DNA of 64,000 bases from NCBI GenBank assembly GCA_003550325.1, contig QKWP01000270.1, positions 168,259 to 232,258 of the forward strand. The letters are read 5' to 3'. This DNA is from Gigaspora rosea. Its lineage: Eukaryota > Glomeromycota > Glomeromycetes > Diversisporales > Gigasporaceae. Numbering within the stretch: position 1 is the stretch's first letter; each line of letters opens with the position of its first letter. The position numbers and the translations under genes were made by a program. Below, one piece after another: positions 1-11,974 of the stretch. The notes under the pieces were generated by a model. That model was given only the letters and a program-made list of their open reading frames with translations. It was not told the DNA's origin and searched no databases.

Positions 1-384
1 TAGTCATAATTTTATTCAGTAGTTCGGATATTCAAGTAGAATTAATCAAGCGAAACTGGTTTGCTTTTCTCAAAATGACCATAATGTATCGAAGAAATGT
101 TTATTAAGTTATATCATTTACGTGAAATTCGCTATTTTATTTTTAAAAATTAAATGCGTTTAATTTTATATAAGGTAGGCATGGGTATTATGGCGCACTT
201 AAATGTGCCAATAGGAAAACTTCCCAAATTTACATAAATATTTGTCAAATTTTACCAAAGTAGGTATATTTTGACTCGAAATAAGTATATTCTTATTTAA
301 AAAAAATTTTTTTTATTAAAAAAAATTTTTTTCTAAGTGCATAAAATTACTTCTGAAAATCGAGATCGTTAAGGTAATGACCAA

Positions 385-1685
385 TTATGGCACAAGACAT
401 ATAATCAGGTAGTACCATCTTTTTTTAAAATTTTTTTTTCCAACCTGTTTTTCTTCTCTAATTCGTTGTTGTTCTACTTTCATACGTTCTTTTTCTTCTT
501 TCTTTTGCCTATGAATTTCTTGCTTTTGTGCTTTCTCAGTCTCTCGTTCGATTCATCGTTGGGTGGCCACTTCTTTTTTTTGCTTCTTTTCTTCGGCTAC
601 CCTTATGGCTTCTTCTTCCGTTTCCCTTAACAAACGTAATGACTCTTCGTCAGTAAGAAGCCGAGAGAAGGGCATGGTCTTACGTTTTTTCTTCGGCTGC
701 AGATTTTTGGGCTGCAGATTTTTGGGCTGCAGATTTTCGGGCTGTGGATTTTTGGGCTGTCCTTCATTTGTTTCCAGTTCTTCAAACAGTTTTGGCTATT
801 GGGGCAAAGGGCACTTAAGTACCAGCTGGCCGGGATTTTTATAGAGTTCCAACTCTGATTCCAAACATTCAACTCTATTTTGAAGCGATCCTATCTCTGA
901 TCATAATTCATCATTTGTAGAAGTTGGGTTAAGCTGACTTGAATTAAATGGGCTAAGCTGACTCAAATTAAAGTTAGACGAAGAGGAAGTTGTAATGGGC
1001 GGGTAAGTGGGTTCAAGATTTTGTAGGTCGAATCTATGTGTTGGCATTGAAGGCTCTAGATGACTAGGACTAATGGCATCGGGATTGAAGGGCCATATCT
1101 CTGTTGCCTTGAAAAAATTACATATTGCAGTGGGGTGAATGCCTTAATGTATGCCTGCCCAAAGAGTTTAGCGAACGTATATTTTGTAATTAATTTGCCA
1201 CTGCTATTCGTATGATACTTGTCATATTCACTGCTATATGCTTTTTTTAGATAAGCAAAGGGCAATTCGGCAAGTCGTAAGACGTGAGTTGTATGTGGCA
1301 GAAGGGCATAAAAAAGAATATTGTTTTCATAACAGAAATTGACACAAGTGTAATTAACGTGGCTCTTGTGTCCATCAAGAATGAGTAAAACGGGATGAGC
1401 AGGAGGAATCGAATTAACAAAATGCTCTATGTATTTTTTAAATAGGCTCTCCCCTGTATCAGTGAACCCCATGACAGTGCCAATAGGTGCACCGTCCAAA
1501 AGGCCAGGGATCATTCGTTTGCCCTTGTATATTATTAATGGTGGTATATATATTCCGGCAGCTGATATTGTTGGGCATACAGAGATATGCTTATGATTAC
1601 TACTATATGAAACATGATGAATTTGACGTGCTCCTTTTTTTGCAATTACTTTTTGGAGCTGAGGTTCAATGACAAAACCTGTCTC
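385..1685 (-). pseudogene. pogo-like transposase, C-terminal piece (DDE core and coiled tail)
   Basis: From about 1676 the reading resumes as TGFVIEPQLQKVIAKKGARQ. It contains VLLILDGHKSHV with the second catalytic Asp. The third motif, normally HxLQPLDVxxF, reads HVLRLAELPF, so the last acidic residue has been lost or moved. A one-base slip in a T/A run near 1113-1118 shifts the frame; after it comes WPFNPDAISPSH, the usual family ending of the core. The tail (to TAA at 385-387) has repeated PKNLQ units and a charged KE-rich coiled-coil-like stretch. In-frame stops lie at 901-903, 796-798 and 553-555; each can derive from TGG, CAG or CGA by one transition. Confidence 0.85.
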
Positions 1686-1748
1686 ATACAAATAAAGGAC
1701 AACGTACGTCGCCCGTGATAATCTGGTCACAAGGGTTCAAAAAAAAAN

Positions 1749-1824
<76 letters not shown>

Positions 1825-1837
1825 AACGAAAAAGAAG
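1686..1837 (+). mobile_element. short poly-A-tailed retro-insertion inside the transposase DETG codons
   Basis: A 53-nt body (1686-1738) is followed by about 80 A (with N at 1748) and a short purine tail. The segment is flanked by ACCTGTCTC at 1677-1685 and 1838-1846. Removing the insert and one copy restores WNMDETGFVI in the host transposase, so this is a real insertion with a 9-bp target duplication. The body ends in GGGTTC before the A run, which is reminiscent of a tRNA T-arm, but I cannot identify the parent RNA. The length of the A run is unreliable because of the N. Confidence 0.72.
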
Positions 1838-1902
1838 ACCTGTCTCGTCCATGTTCCAGATCCGATTAGGGGTAAGCGAATATTCATTAAAAATTTGTTT
1901 AA
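1838..1902 (-). pseudogene. pogo-like transposase, middle piece with NMDETG motif
   Basis: This is the continuation of the transposase on the far side of the 11.7-kb insertion. It encodes KQIFNEYSLTPNRIWNMDETG. The D of MDETG is the first acidic residue of the DDE catalytic triad. Joined to the N-terminal piece, the frame reads NHFNKL-KQIFNEY without any gap or extra base. The piece ends inside the DETG codons where the poly-A-tailed retro-insertion begins (1686-1837). Confidence 0.88.
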
Positions 1903-2399
1903 CAGTCATCCGATTTGTCACGCAGATCACGGGGTAAATTTTTTATTATAAAATTTTAGTGATCGACATCTATATGATCATTGACCTTTTAATAGTAAAG
2001 TGTAACAATTTGCCTTTTTTGATCCCGATTTTTGAAGGCTTATTAAAAGGAAACTGCATTTACAAGTTAAGGTTTAGCGATGCACAAAAATAAGTACTTT
2101 TTTGTAACCACGTTTAAAATGAGTTAAAACATAAGGCTAAAAAACATCATGGTTGTAAAGTTAAACTTCTGTTTCTAAATCTATAAGCATTTGGCTTTTT
2201 TTTTTTTTTATTTAAAAAAATAACGTCGAGCCTAATCCACACGAACTCGATCTTTTAAAAGCAAAGTAGAAGCACTAAACGTTTTTTTTTTTGTGCTCCT
2301 TTCTATGGACCGAATCCATTAATTACGCCTCTCTTATAAAACTCTCAACGGAACAAGTGAAAGGCTTAAAGTATGAATGATCTGAGAACAGTTTTAATA

Positions 2400-2760
2400 A
2401 GTCGATTAAATTGTCAATGATTGTACTGTATTAAAATTTCAACTTAAAACTACATACTATAGAAAATTTTATAAGGGTGTTAATTCGGTGATAGCGACTT
2501 TCAAAAGGCAACATAAGGATGAACCAGTGGAAATAAGACTGTCGACGATTGTATTAAAGAATTTCAGCTTAAAAGCCACGTTTTATAGAGGCATAAACAA
2601 GTGGATTTCTTTCAACGAATTAGATAGCATTCATAAGAGCGGTGATAAATTTTAGCGACCTAGTTGAATTTAAGGACGAACCAGTGGAAATAAGATTGTC
2701 AAAGAATTTCAACTTAAAAGCAACGTGCTATAGAGACATGATCGGTTCCATTCATTTCAC
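2400..2760. repeat. three-unit degenerate tandem repeat
   Basis: Three diverged units follow one another near 2414, 2540 and 2697. Shared pieces are GTCRAYGATTGTA, AATTTCARCTTAAAA and CTATAGA. Units 2 and 3 also share GAACCAGTGGAAATAAGA just upstream. No open reading frame spans the array. It lies inside the 11.7-kb element, so it could be a subterminal repeat of that element. Confidence 0.6.
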
Positions 2761-2999
2761 CGAAAAGCAATCACTGACATCTTGTTTTGCCGTTAGAGTC
2801 AGGTTTAGAATTAAAGGTTAGTGCAGTTTTTAATCAGTGACGAATATTTTAATTTGGTTGTGACACATGTATGGAATGTTTGTCACTATTAATTAATACT
2901 TGATTTAGTTCGAAAGTTGGAGGTTAAATGGATAAAATAAGAAACGAATAAAAAACTGTGAGTTCCAACCCCAGGTGCTTGACAAGCAGGTGTCAGCTT

Positions 3000-3360
3000 C
3001 AACTGCAATACGCATTTGCTAAAAAGACTAGAAAAAAGGCAAAGAGAATTAGAAAGCCAGCTGGAGGAGGCGAAGAAAAATCATTCTTCTCCGGTTGAGA
3101 AAACAAGTCCAAACGCACAATCTTCCTCATCAGGAATAGTGTTATCACATAACTGAGGAGGAATAACTGGTGCTATCATTACAGTTTTGAAAACTTGACT
3201 AACCTTTTCCATTTCTTCCTTCTTCAGTTCCAATTCAGCAAGTCTTTCTTGAAGAGTACAAAGGTTTTTAACTTACCCGAAACCTCCTTAGGCATTTCTT
3301 TCATCAATTCTTCTTTTGTCTAAACAGCAAGTGATGTAAGACCCATACCATATTTAACCA
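3000..3360. other. two short coding-like remnants, facing each other
   Basis: On the plus strand 3010-3155 reads as a charged, coiled-coil-like peptide (LEKRQRELESQLEEAKK, then a Ser/Pro-rich end). On the minus strand 3350-3160 reads LQERLAELELKKEEMEKVSQ in one frame after MVKYGMGLTSLAV-stop in another. Both look like worn pieces of coiled-coil proteins rather than live genes. I do not recognise the parent proteins. Confidence 0.35.
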
Positions 3361-3375
3361 TTAAGAAACGTCATA

Positions 3376-3471
3376 CAGTCAGAACTCAAATGCAATACAA
3401 CGGGACCATATATAAAAATTTGGCCAAACGTGCTCTTAGAGAGAGGTATTTCATTTAGGGGAGTCTAACTG
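3376..3471. mobile_element. 96-bp MITE with CAGTC-type ends and TA duplication
   Basis: The ends are CAGTCAGAACTC and (reverse complement) CAGTTAGACTCCCC, flanked by TA at 3374-3375 and 3472-3473. The structure matches small non-autonomous pogo/Tc1-like elements. Similar ends occur at 52301, 52729 and 53161. Confidence 0.6.
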
Positions 3472-3473
3472 TA

Positions 3474-5636
3474 TTTTATTTTTTAATTTATTTCATTATT
3501 TTTTTATTAATTATTAATTATTTTTTTATTATTTTTTAACACGCAAATATCTTTTTAGCAAAGCATTTTGCAAGAACACCGCGTAGACTTCTCAGAATCT
3601 TGAACGTAATAAATTCGGATTAGGAGAGGGAGATAATTAGCAATTGCACTTCGAAAGAACACCACCAGACTTCTCCGAATCTTGAATATAACAAATTGGA
3701 CGGCTTGTACAGAAGAAACTTTTCAATCCAGTTATGACAAAACAAATTCGTCGCTAATAAACTTAATCAATTTCAAGTTGATTTAGGGTGTTTAAATAAA
3801 GCTTCTGCGGGTAAAGTATATGGCAGGAGGTTCAGTAACCCATATGAAAAAAGACATAGCGACAGCAAAATTTGTATAATTCAAATAGATTAATTCCATT
3901 AAATTATTATATATAAGTAAAATTTATTGCTTGATTAATTAAGTGATTTCTCGTAAAACCATTATAGTATTAGTAATATCGATACGATCAATGATCGGAT
4001 CAAAGATCGAACTAAAGGTCGGGCGGGCAATTCTTCCTATATATGCTGTGTCTCTACAGCACAACTGTGCTTTTTTACATTTGCAGTAATTTTTTTACAA
4101 CTACATTTTATATTACCTATTTGTAAATGTGATATCGATTGTGCGATTTCAAGAACCCGGCTTATTATTTGGTAAAATAAAATTTTAATGAACAAATGCG
4201 GAACATAGCAATATTACATCCCATAGTTTTGAAGCACTATAAACTACAAACTACGTGTATCCCATATTTCTGTTAACCGGACATACTACTAAATTTGACT
4301 AGTTGCATCTCGCATGCGATATCATATCGAAAATAAAAAAAATTTAGTGATAATAAAAAGCTTTATTTTTAAACATGCAGATTTATAATTAATTTATCTC
4401 GTGATATCATTTCGCAAAGATCACGCGATATCGCGGTGTGAGAAATTTGCGATTTCGCATAATGTACAGTACAACACAGGATTTGTCAAAGTTCCCGATT
4501 CTTTGCAGTTCCTGTGTTTGACAGTTTTTGTAAAACTTTAATACAGAACCATAATCTTTTCGTGTAATGAAAGTTTTACTATGTCAATTAGCCACCCTGC
4601 TATCAAGAAATTTGTTCAGTAAGCTTTCACACAATATTTTGCAAGTTGGTTATTTTTAAAATATTTATTATATAAATGATTTTAAATTAAAAAGTGTTGC
4701 ATTTTTTTTTTCTTTTTTTTTTTTTACTTTTTATAACAGATAATATAAAAAAATAAAATAAAATTTGAAATATTCGCGCTACAATTGATAATTGCCAATA
4801 CAGTAACTGTAGTTATGTCTAGAAGTGAATTAATAAACGTATTAATAAAGTGTGTACAATAAGTACTAAATAACTTCGTTTAGAGTTTTACTGTTATAAT
4901 TAAAATCAAGTTTTTTTGTACGTACATGACAATCGACATGCAAATTACATTTCATTGAACTCAATTAATTATTCACCGTATTTCCCTTTTATAGATAAAT
5001 AAATTTCATAAAATATGACGAACATAGAGTGGCTGTTTATGTTGTATTCGCGGACTCATAGGACCCAAAAAATTCAAATTTCAACTTAAGTTGATTTGGG
5101 AATCTGACTTACAACTGATAAAAATGATTGTTGATTATTAATGATGTACTAATTAAAATTATTTTGAATTGAAGTTGATCCATACGAAATTTTTCTTACC
5201 TATTGTCTGGACTTAAGTTTCTCTGCTCTGTTTTGGAAATTAATTTAATATTTTAATTTAATATGCACTAAATGGATTTGGAATCACCTTTAAGTTAGTT
5301 TGAAATTCTTTACCGATTTGAACATAAATGTATTTAGAATAAACTTATATTGATTTTAAATCTGCCAAGTTCTATTCCTGATATACAATATAATCACTTG
5401 TTAAAGTTAAAACATTTATATTAAAACCTTTTTTGTCCAAGCCAAATTTTCTAATTCAATAAAACTAACCCAAAATAGAATTTATAATTTTTGACCATTT
5501 ATTTGTATACACATAATGTATTTTAAATAGGTGATAAAAAATATGAAGTCAATAATAAATTTGTTTCTTTTATTGATTTTTCTCCATATTTGCATTTTAA
5601 GCAATTATTATAAACCAATTCTAAAAAAAAAATATC
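3474..5636. other. AT-rich spacer inside the 11.7-kb element
   Basis: I see no supported gene here. There are weak inverted segments around 4300-4450 (clusters of CGCGATATCGCG-like sequence) and runs of T. The last 100 bases before 5637 would hold the promoter of the following decayed gene, but I see no clear core element. Confidence 0.4.
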
Positions 5637-8600
5637 ATGGAAGAATTTGTACTTAAAGCTTCATTTGATGATGAAGAAGCTAATAGTGATTGTAGTCAAG
5701 GGTCTAGTATTAGTATTGCAGCAGAACATCATGAAGAAGCATTTATGTTTGACTGGCAATCATTAAAAAAAGCTTGTGAATTAACAAGTGATTTTGATGA
5801 AGAAACTGAAAATAAAATTAATGAATTTTCTGAAAGTAATGATGAATTTTCTAAAAGTGATAATGTAATAGAAGAAGAGTTTGAAAAACTAGTTGCAGCT
5901 GAAACTACAAGTAATACTGATCATTTTTGTATTATTGTTGATTATAATAATGAGCAACACATAGTTCAAAGATGTAATGCTCTAGGAAATCGTAGAGTAC
6001 AAGAACTATGTGGCACATGGGAGGTTGATCTTCAAGCTGTAAAGAATGTTAAAAAATTCTTTCAGCATTACATATTTGTATGGAACACCATAACCATGAT
6101 ATTTCACTACATGCATCTGAATCAAGAAGAAGTATAAAGGCATTACGGTCAACTGATGAAGGTGTTACTATAGGACATCGTTGATTATTTTGTAATAAAT
6201 ACAAATGCTTTTATACAAGAGGTAAAACATGTTTATTACATACATGGAAAATATGTGATCGTACAATTCAAGTTCCATGCCATGGATTATTTAACTGCCC
6301 AGCAATTATCAAATATGATGGACTTTCAATTAAAGCACAAACTGATGAACAAGCTCGTTTTATTTGTACAGATTGCTATTTGATGCATGGAGGTCATTTA
6401 TATATTCAACCAGGAAGAGAAAAAAAAACAGTTTCATGTCAAGAAAGAAATGAACACAATAATAATACAACATTTGCTTTAAAGCTATTTAGTAAATAGA
6501 TTGAACAAATTGCTGTATTAGAAAATGAAGCAACAAAAGCTAATTTATTAAAAGAGCTTGTTAAAGTTTTTAATAATATTACCCAAACCACTAATGTACA
6601 GACCACTAATGTACAAACTACCAATATACAGAGTAATGAAAATGAATCTTTTATTACTCTTAGTCCTTTTTTGATAAAAACAGCATTTAAAATTAAAAAA
6701 ATTAATATTACTAAAGAAGCACAAGCAATACAATTAAATGAAACTACATGCAAAGACTTTGGAGAAATACTTGCTCATTCTATATTAAATGCACAATTTG
6801 AACTCAAACAAAACCTATACTATAATGCTATGCCATCTTCACTTTTAAATATTTTTATAGAATATATTCAGTTTTAAAAGAAAGAAAAAGACAAATATTA
6901 GCTAGAAAACGAAAAGAAAAAAATTTGCCTTTACTACAATTAAATGAAAACAAAATTATGAAAATTTCACTTTTTTTTACTTCTATACTACTTGGTATTG
7001 CTTTTCCTCACTGGAAAATATGGATTACACATATTCTTTCTTCTCTTTGTCAATGACCAAAAATGATAGGAATTTTGCATAAAATTTTTCATGAAGTTAA
7101 TATAGTTTTATATATTAAAGATCATGAGGTACATGTTCAAAAAAGAAGAATGTCAGCTGTAGATCCTCGAACAAGACTTGATATGCGTCCAAATATTTTA
7201 AATATTGCAGTTATAGATAATATTGATACAAAAGATAGCACTTTTCAATATGGCAATATTTATGATGCAGTTCGTTCTACTGCACATGCAACATTGCGAA
7301 TGGTCTTTCAGTTTCAACGTCCAGATCTTGTTAACTTAAATAATGAACTATTAGAAAATCAGTGTCTTTTTGGTATAAATCCTATTATTGAAGAATGGCA
7401 AAAAAAATTAGATGATATCTTTATTTAACTAATTAAAAAAAAACTACTATTTTGTGCTAAAGATATTGATATATCTATTAAAAAGTATATTAAATCAGCA
7501 TCGTTTGTATCTACTCCAAATGTTGTAATTCTTCAACCAGGTGAAGCTCCAAGTGAAAACAAACATGTTCACCATGCAGTTGATATGTTTCTTGAAGATT
7601 TTGGATATACAGAAGATGGTACATTAAATGTAGTTTGTGATGAAGCAATCTATCGTCGAATGAAAGATTACAAAAATAATGAGCAAACAGTACATTGTAT
7701 TTTGGGACAATGGCGTACAAATAAAGCAATGTGTAGTGCACTTATTGCTGCTTTTTCAGGATATGGACTTTTTGGTCTTGCTAAACAGCTTGGTATTAGA
7801 TTTCTTGACAAACTTGTACAAATTGCTGACTATCGAGCAACATTTAAAGTACTTGAACTTATTTGGATAGCCGTTGGAACTGCAATTCATTTATATATTG
7901 ATGAAAAAAATATTTCTATCAATGATATTTCTAAAGAAAATAATAACTTATTAAAAGTATGGTATAATTTTTATCAATGGGCTGGATATTTGAAATTGCA
8001 TAAGATTGGAATTCATATGGCAAACTTTGATTTGCAAGCTTATAGCTTGATGGCATTTGCTCCTTTATTTCCTAGAACAAGAAAATATAGATATGCTGAA
8101 TCTGTTGCACAATTTTTGTCTGATCTCCAAAATAATCCACAACTTCTTCAAGATCTTTGAATAGCGCCTTCAATTAATTTAACACAAAAAGATCATTATT
8201 TTGCTATTGATGAAGGTTTAGAAACTTTTGGTGTAAAGTTTGTAAAAGAAAATATGACTGGATGAGCAACTGATTCTGATAATTTAAAACGAAATATCAA
8301 GGCAGTACAATCAGAATATGAAAGACTTGAATTATTAATTTCAGAGTATGTTGAATATTCTCAACAAATAAAAAAAACATCACGGTCTGTTAAAGACTGT
8401 AATGAAGCTCTTTGGGAACTAATTTTTGAACTCAAATTAAGTTTTAGTAACTTGCAATCAGAAACAAGCACTTTATTTAAAGAAACTACACAACTAACTA
8501 ATAATGGTTATCAACGAATGTTTGCTTGTTATCAGTCAGGAGCTGAAACACTAAATACTTTTATTACTACTGGATTAAAAAAATGGAAAAGTAAATGGGA

Positions 8601-9093
8601 TCTTGAACCTATGAAAGTAGCAAAAGATAATAAAAAAAAAAAAGCAAGCAGTAGTTCTATACAAGTTTCAGAATTATATAATATAGAAATTGAAGAACCT
8701 AGTACTAAAAGTATGCAGTTGGTATCTGAAACTGAACCTATATTTAAAAAAAATATATAAAAAACATAAAACTACAGATGCTGAAGAAGAAGTCTTAAAC
8801 AAACTTGAAAATTATAAAGATGCTTCATTATTACCTTCAGAAATTGTTAAAGAGCTAGTAGAACAGTTAGAAGAAGTAGAACAGTTGTTAAAGCTACCTA
8901 AGTATTGGACATCAACTCAAGTTCGACACCGATGGTATTATCGTTATCGTTATAAACAATTAAAAAATGTAAGTATAAAATTATTTATAATATATTATAA
9001 AATAATTCTAAATTTATTACTTTTTTTTAGTCTCAGCAAGATCTTGGGCCAGTAGAGGCTTCTATAGAAGACATAGTTTCAACATCTGTTTAA
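5637..9093 (+). pseudogene. decayed gene of about 1100 codons, unknown family, probable element-encoded protein
   Basis: A long reading starts MEEFVLKASFDDEE and runs to TAA at 9091-9093. It is broken by TGA 6182, TAG 6497, TGA 7054, TAA 7426, TGA 8158 and TGA 8263, plus shifts near 6075, 6880 and 8750. Across every break the coding sense resumes at once. The last intron is intact: GTAAGT at 8969 to TTTAG at 9030, joining KQLKN to SQQDLGPVEA in phase. Features include an acidic N-terminus, a Cys/His-rich stretch at 6190-6420 (CNKYKCF, CTDCYLMHGGH), then VVCDEAIYRR, ILGQWRTNKAMCSALI and YFAIDEGLETFGVK. The spacing of these acidic motifs recalls fungal transposon-linked proteins of the DUF6589 kind, but this is a guess. 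Most stops fit Trp TGG changed to TGA or TAG. Confidence 0.7.
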
Positions 9094-9374
9094 ATTTTGA
9101 ATACATTTTAAGAAAGTTTTTAAAATAAATACTAAACAGAATATATAAATAAAAATTATATTTTATTTTCTTTAATTCAAATTTATATCCAAATATGTAT
9201 TAGCTATTTAATTTATAATTCAAATTGTATTTGTATTTAATTCTAAATTTTTTTTAGTAAATAATACTAGTTCAAATTATATTATTCAATATGTTGAAAA
9301 TTTTAAATTTTACCAATCTAATCTCTAAATTTCAAGTAAAATAAAAACAAATAGGCCGTTTTAATACATTTTTA

Positions 9375-9520
9375 GGTGCTGAACATGTTTACTTAGTGCA
9401 CTTTGTAAGAATTAATTAATAAAAATTTGCGAATTATAAGATTTTTTAGAATTTTATTAATAAAATTCTTTAAAATCTTATGATTCTTACAAAATGCACT
9501 AAGTAAACTTGTTCAGTGCC
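9375..9520. mobile_element. 146-bp hairpin MITE
   Basis: Inverted arms begin GGTGCTGAACATGTTTACTT on the left and read GGCACTGAACAAGTTTACTT when the right arm is reverse-complemented; pairing continues through TTAGTGCA and TTTGTAAGAAT. A diverged copy sits at 46743-46898, so this is a mobile family and not a local hairpin. Confidence 0.7.
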
Positions 9521-9540
9521 AATAAATACATATAATTATA

Positions 9541-9690
9541 TTCAGACTCAGACCAGTCTGCAGACTTCGGACCAGACCCGGACCGGACTCATAGTTGAGT
9601 CTTAGTCTGGTCTGAAGTCTGAAATTAGTAAAATTTAGAGTCTGAGTCTGGTCTGATCCCGGACTGGACCCGGACCGGACCTAGGAGCAC
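9541..9690. repeat. GC-rich imperfect palindrome of CCGGAC/CAGACC motifs
   Basis: Repeated CCAGACCCGGACCGGAC-like pieces face GTCTGGTCTGA-like pieces across a short loop. The local GC is far above the surroundings. Similar GGGTCAGACC-type arrays occur at 44640-44765, 48725-48815 and 50820-50995. At 48719 such an array forms the subterminal part of a hAT-like element, so this one may be a small relative. Confidence 0.5.
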
Positions 9691-9694
9691 TACC

Positions 9695-10200
9695 CTATAG
9701 CCTCTAACGTTAACCCTAACCCTAAATTTTTATCTCACGCTTTACAAAATCGGATTTCCTTTTTTTGGGTTGTGTTACCCGTGCAAATAAGTAAAATGGC
9801 GTCGCATAAACATATAATTTATTGGTGTATTATGATTGGCTAATTAGCGCGTTACATCATATGATCATATGACTAAAAAAAAGTATTTGACATTGCTTCT
9901 GATATTGGAGGTTACGGTGTTTCGTCCTAGTCTTGATAATATCTATAACCTATACGTAGATTATAACCCTAACATCAGACGGTCTTTACAGTTCTTAGTA
10001 TTTGGAGGTTAACCACTCGAATAGACAAGCGGGTGCTCTGGCGAAGATGTAAATCTGGGAATGGGGTTAAGTCCATTCTGCTATTCTGTACTAATCACCC
10101 GATTAGACGAGCAGGTGATCTGGTAAAGATGCAAACCTGAGATTTAACTTTAAGGATCTCATTGTTGTAAAGCACCCCCTCGATACCTGTACAAAGTTGC
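9695..10200. repeat. telomere-like motif and a direct repeat
   Basis: Two to three CCCTAA units stand at 9706-9725. Further on, two similar segments lie at about 10010-10060 and 10095-10145, sharing TAGACRAGCRGGTG-TCTGG and AAGATG-AAA. This is a two-unit direct repeat of about 85 bases. No gene is evident. Confidence 0.5.
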
Positions 10201-11474
10201 ACAGAGTGTCGTGCGTACAGTTTTAGATTGGTTCACTGCTAGTTACATGTGGAAATTTATTGAGAAAATTTTTTTATACTTAAGTCTCAATCTTTTCTAC
10301 ATACGAAACTTTTCTTCCTAATCTATTGCTGACACCTCAACATGGTGATTGGGTAACGAATTCTATAAAAAATTCAGCCAAGATCAGCTTTAAGTAAGTA
10401 TAAAATAAAACTAAATTAAATTTTATATTTTGCAAAATTAGGTTTAGTCTATCAAGTTCAAAGTAATTGAAGATATAACAATATCTCGAAAACTCTAATT
10501 CTTGGATTTTAAAATAAATATCAACAAGAGCGCTTTGCAAAATATTATTTTAAATTATTTGATTTAGTTTAATAAGAATTTAGTTTGTTTAAATATTTAT
10601 GTCAAGTATTAATAAAATAATTTGAAAATATAATAAAATAATTTATAACGCTTAAATAAATTATATGTTTACGTAATATTATAATATTACACATATTTGT
10701 TAATGTTTTTTATATATACTATCGCTATATGTTTTTTATGAATGCATTGTACATACGTATTAGATACTTTTTATAGATTTTTTAAATGTACATATTGCAA
10801 GTAAAATTAGATTTCTAACAGTTTGATAAATATCAAACAACCAAACAAAAGAATGCGTACAATCTCTGCTAAACTATCAATATATTTGACAACTGTTGAA
10901 ACATCCAATTTCGAAAGATTAGTATGTGAGACGAAATCTGGATTTTCACATAAATTAAGAGATAATCGACACTTTACAATTAAGCTCACCCAATTAAAAA
11001 CATTAACTACACGAGTTTACTATGGAAGAAGAAACATTTCCAATGCTCTGTTGTTTAATTTAAATGGTTCATTAAATGTGTCTTTTTTTTTTTTGGGTTA
11101 TTGACTGTGATCCAAGAGGGTATAAATTGCATAGATATTGCCGTCACCTGCTGATCTAAAAAAAACTTCTATGTACCACTTGTTCGTAATTTTTGTATTC
11201 ATTAGTTTGCACAGTTTGTAAATTTTGTTAGGTTATTTAAAAAAAAAGAAATCGCTTAATCATTGCTATATATTATTACATATATCGATATTATTTTTTA
11301 TTACAATTTCTGACATAGGATCATATATATAAAAATTACAATTAATTGACTAATTGTGACTACGCCACCAATCAATTAATTGCCCCCACAATCAATTATT
11401 CAGTAGGCCTGCTACGCATATGCTAAATAACTACAAATTGTATCGTTTTTACTTCCCACCTTCTTGAATTTGTA
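10201..11474. other. AT-rich spacer without a supported gene
   Basis: Short open frames around 10340-10540 and 10810-11100 have no codon pattern, motif or splice structure that would support them. I see nothing else of note. Confidence 0.4.
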
Positions 11475-11624
11475 ATGGCTGCTTGGGACAATTTGCCAAG
11501 GACTTTTTTGCACCGTCTTCATTTAAATTTTGAACAGAGTCCTTGGAGGAGGAGAGCCGTGAGTAACCCTATGGCTCTCAAGAGGGGTTCCCGCCCAAAA
11601 AAGAATTGGGTTAAAATTAAATAG
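11475..11624 (+). CDS. small open reading frame, unknown
   Basis: A 49-codon frame begins MAAWDNLPRTFLHRLHLNFE and ends in a Lys/Arg-rich tail before TAG. Its composition (Trp, Pro, Arg) is unlike random AT-rich frames nearby, so it may be an exon or the end of a larger decayed gene. I do not recognise it. It lies inside the 11.7-kb element. Confidence 0.3.
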   Translation: MAAWDNLPRTFLHRLHLNFEQSPWRRRAVSNPMALKRGSRPKKNWVKIK

Positions 11625-11714
11625 TAGATACGGTATTAATGAATTAAATAGGTTATTTTAAATACTCAAAAATGGACTCACAGATGACGGAAGATGAGAG
11701 ACCGAATCATGAGT

Positions 11715-11885
11715 ACCAGCGACAAAAAACAGACACCACAAACCCGGCAACGAAAGATAAACACCACAAGCCCTAATGACGAAAGACAGACACTACAAAA
11801 GATTTATACCACAAACTCAGTGACGAAAAACAAACACCACAAGCCCCAGCGATGAAAGACAAGTACTATAGTGATGAAAGCTCTG
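11715..11885. repeat. minisatellite of about 29-bp units
   Basis: About five diverged units of the form CRAYGAAAGACAAACACCACAAGCCCYA are arranged head to tail. The array carries no frame of its own. Confidence 0.65.
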
Positions 11886-11974
11886 AAATTAGAAACCATT
11901 ACCGAAGAACCCAAAAATTGAAAATAAAAGTCTAAAGAATGGAAATTTAGTTAACTTCCCAAAAAAAAACAAGC

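Noticed and set aside
1677..1730. Second transposase copy with a YETG in place of DETG
   Set aside because: The Tyr comes from the retro-insertion next to a duplicated ACCTGTCTC; the true DETG is intact at 1838-1860.
1684..1951. Open frames encoding poly-Phe or poly-Lys
   Set aside because: They are translations of the poly-A run of a retro-insertion, which also contains an assembly N.
5637..9093. Reading TGA as Trp (alternative genetic code) to explain the broken gene
   Set aside because: TAG and TAA stops and true frameshifts also occur, TGG is used for Trp elsewhere in the same gene, and intact genes nearby use standard stops.
10337..11104. Short frames around 10340-10540 and 10807-11104
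   Set aside because: They are AT-biased, with no motif and overlapping frames on opposite strands.
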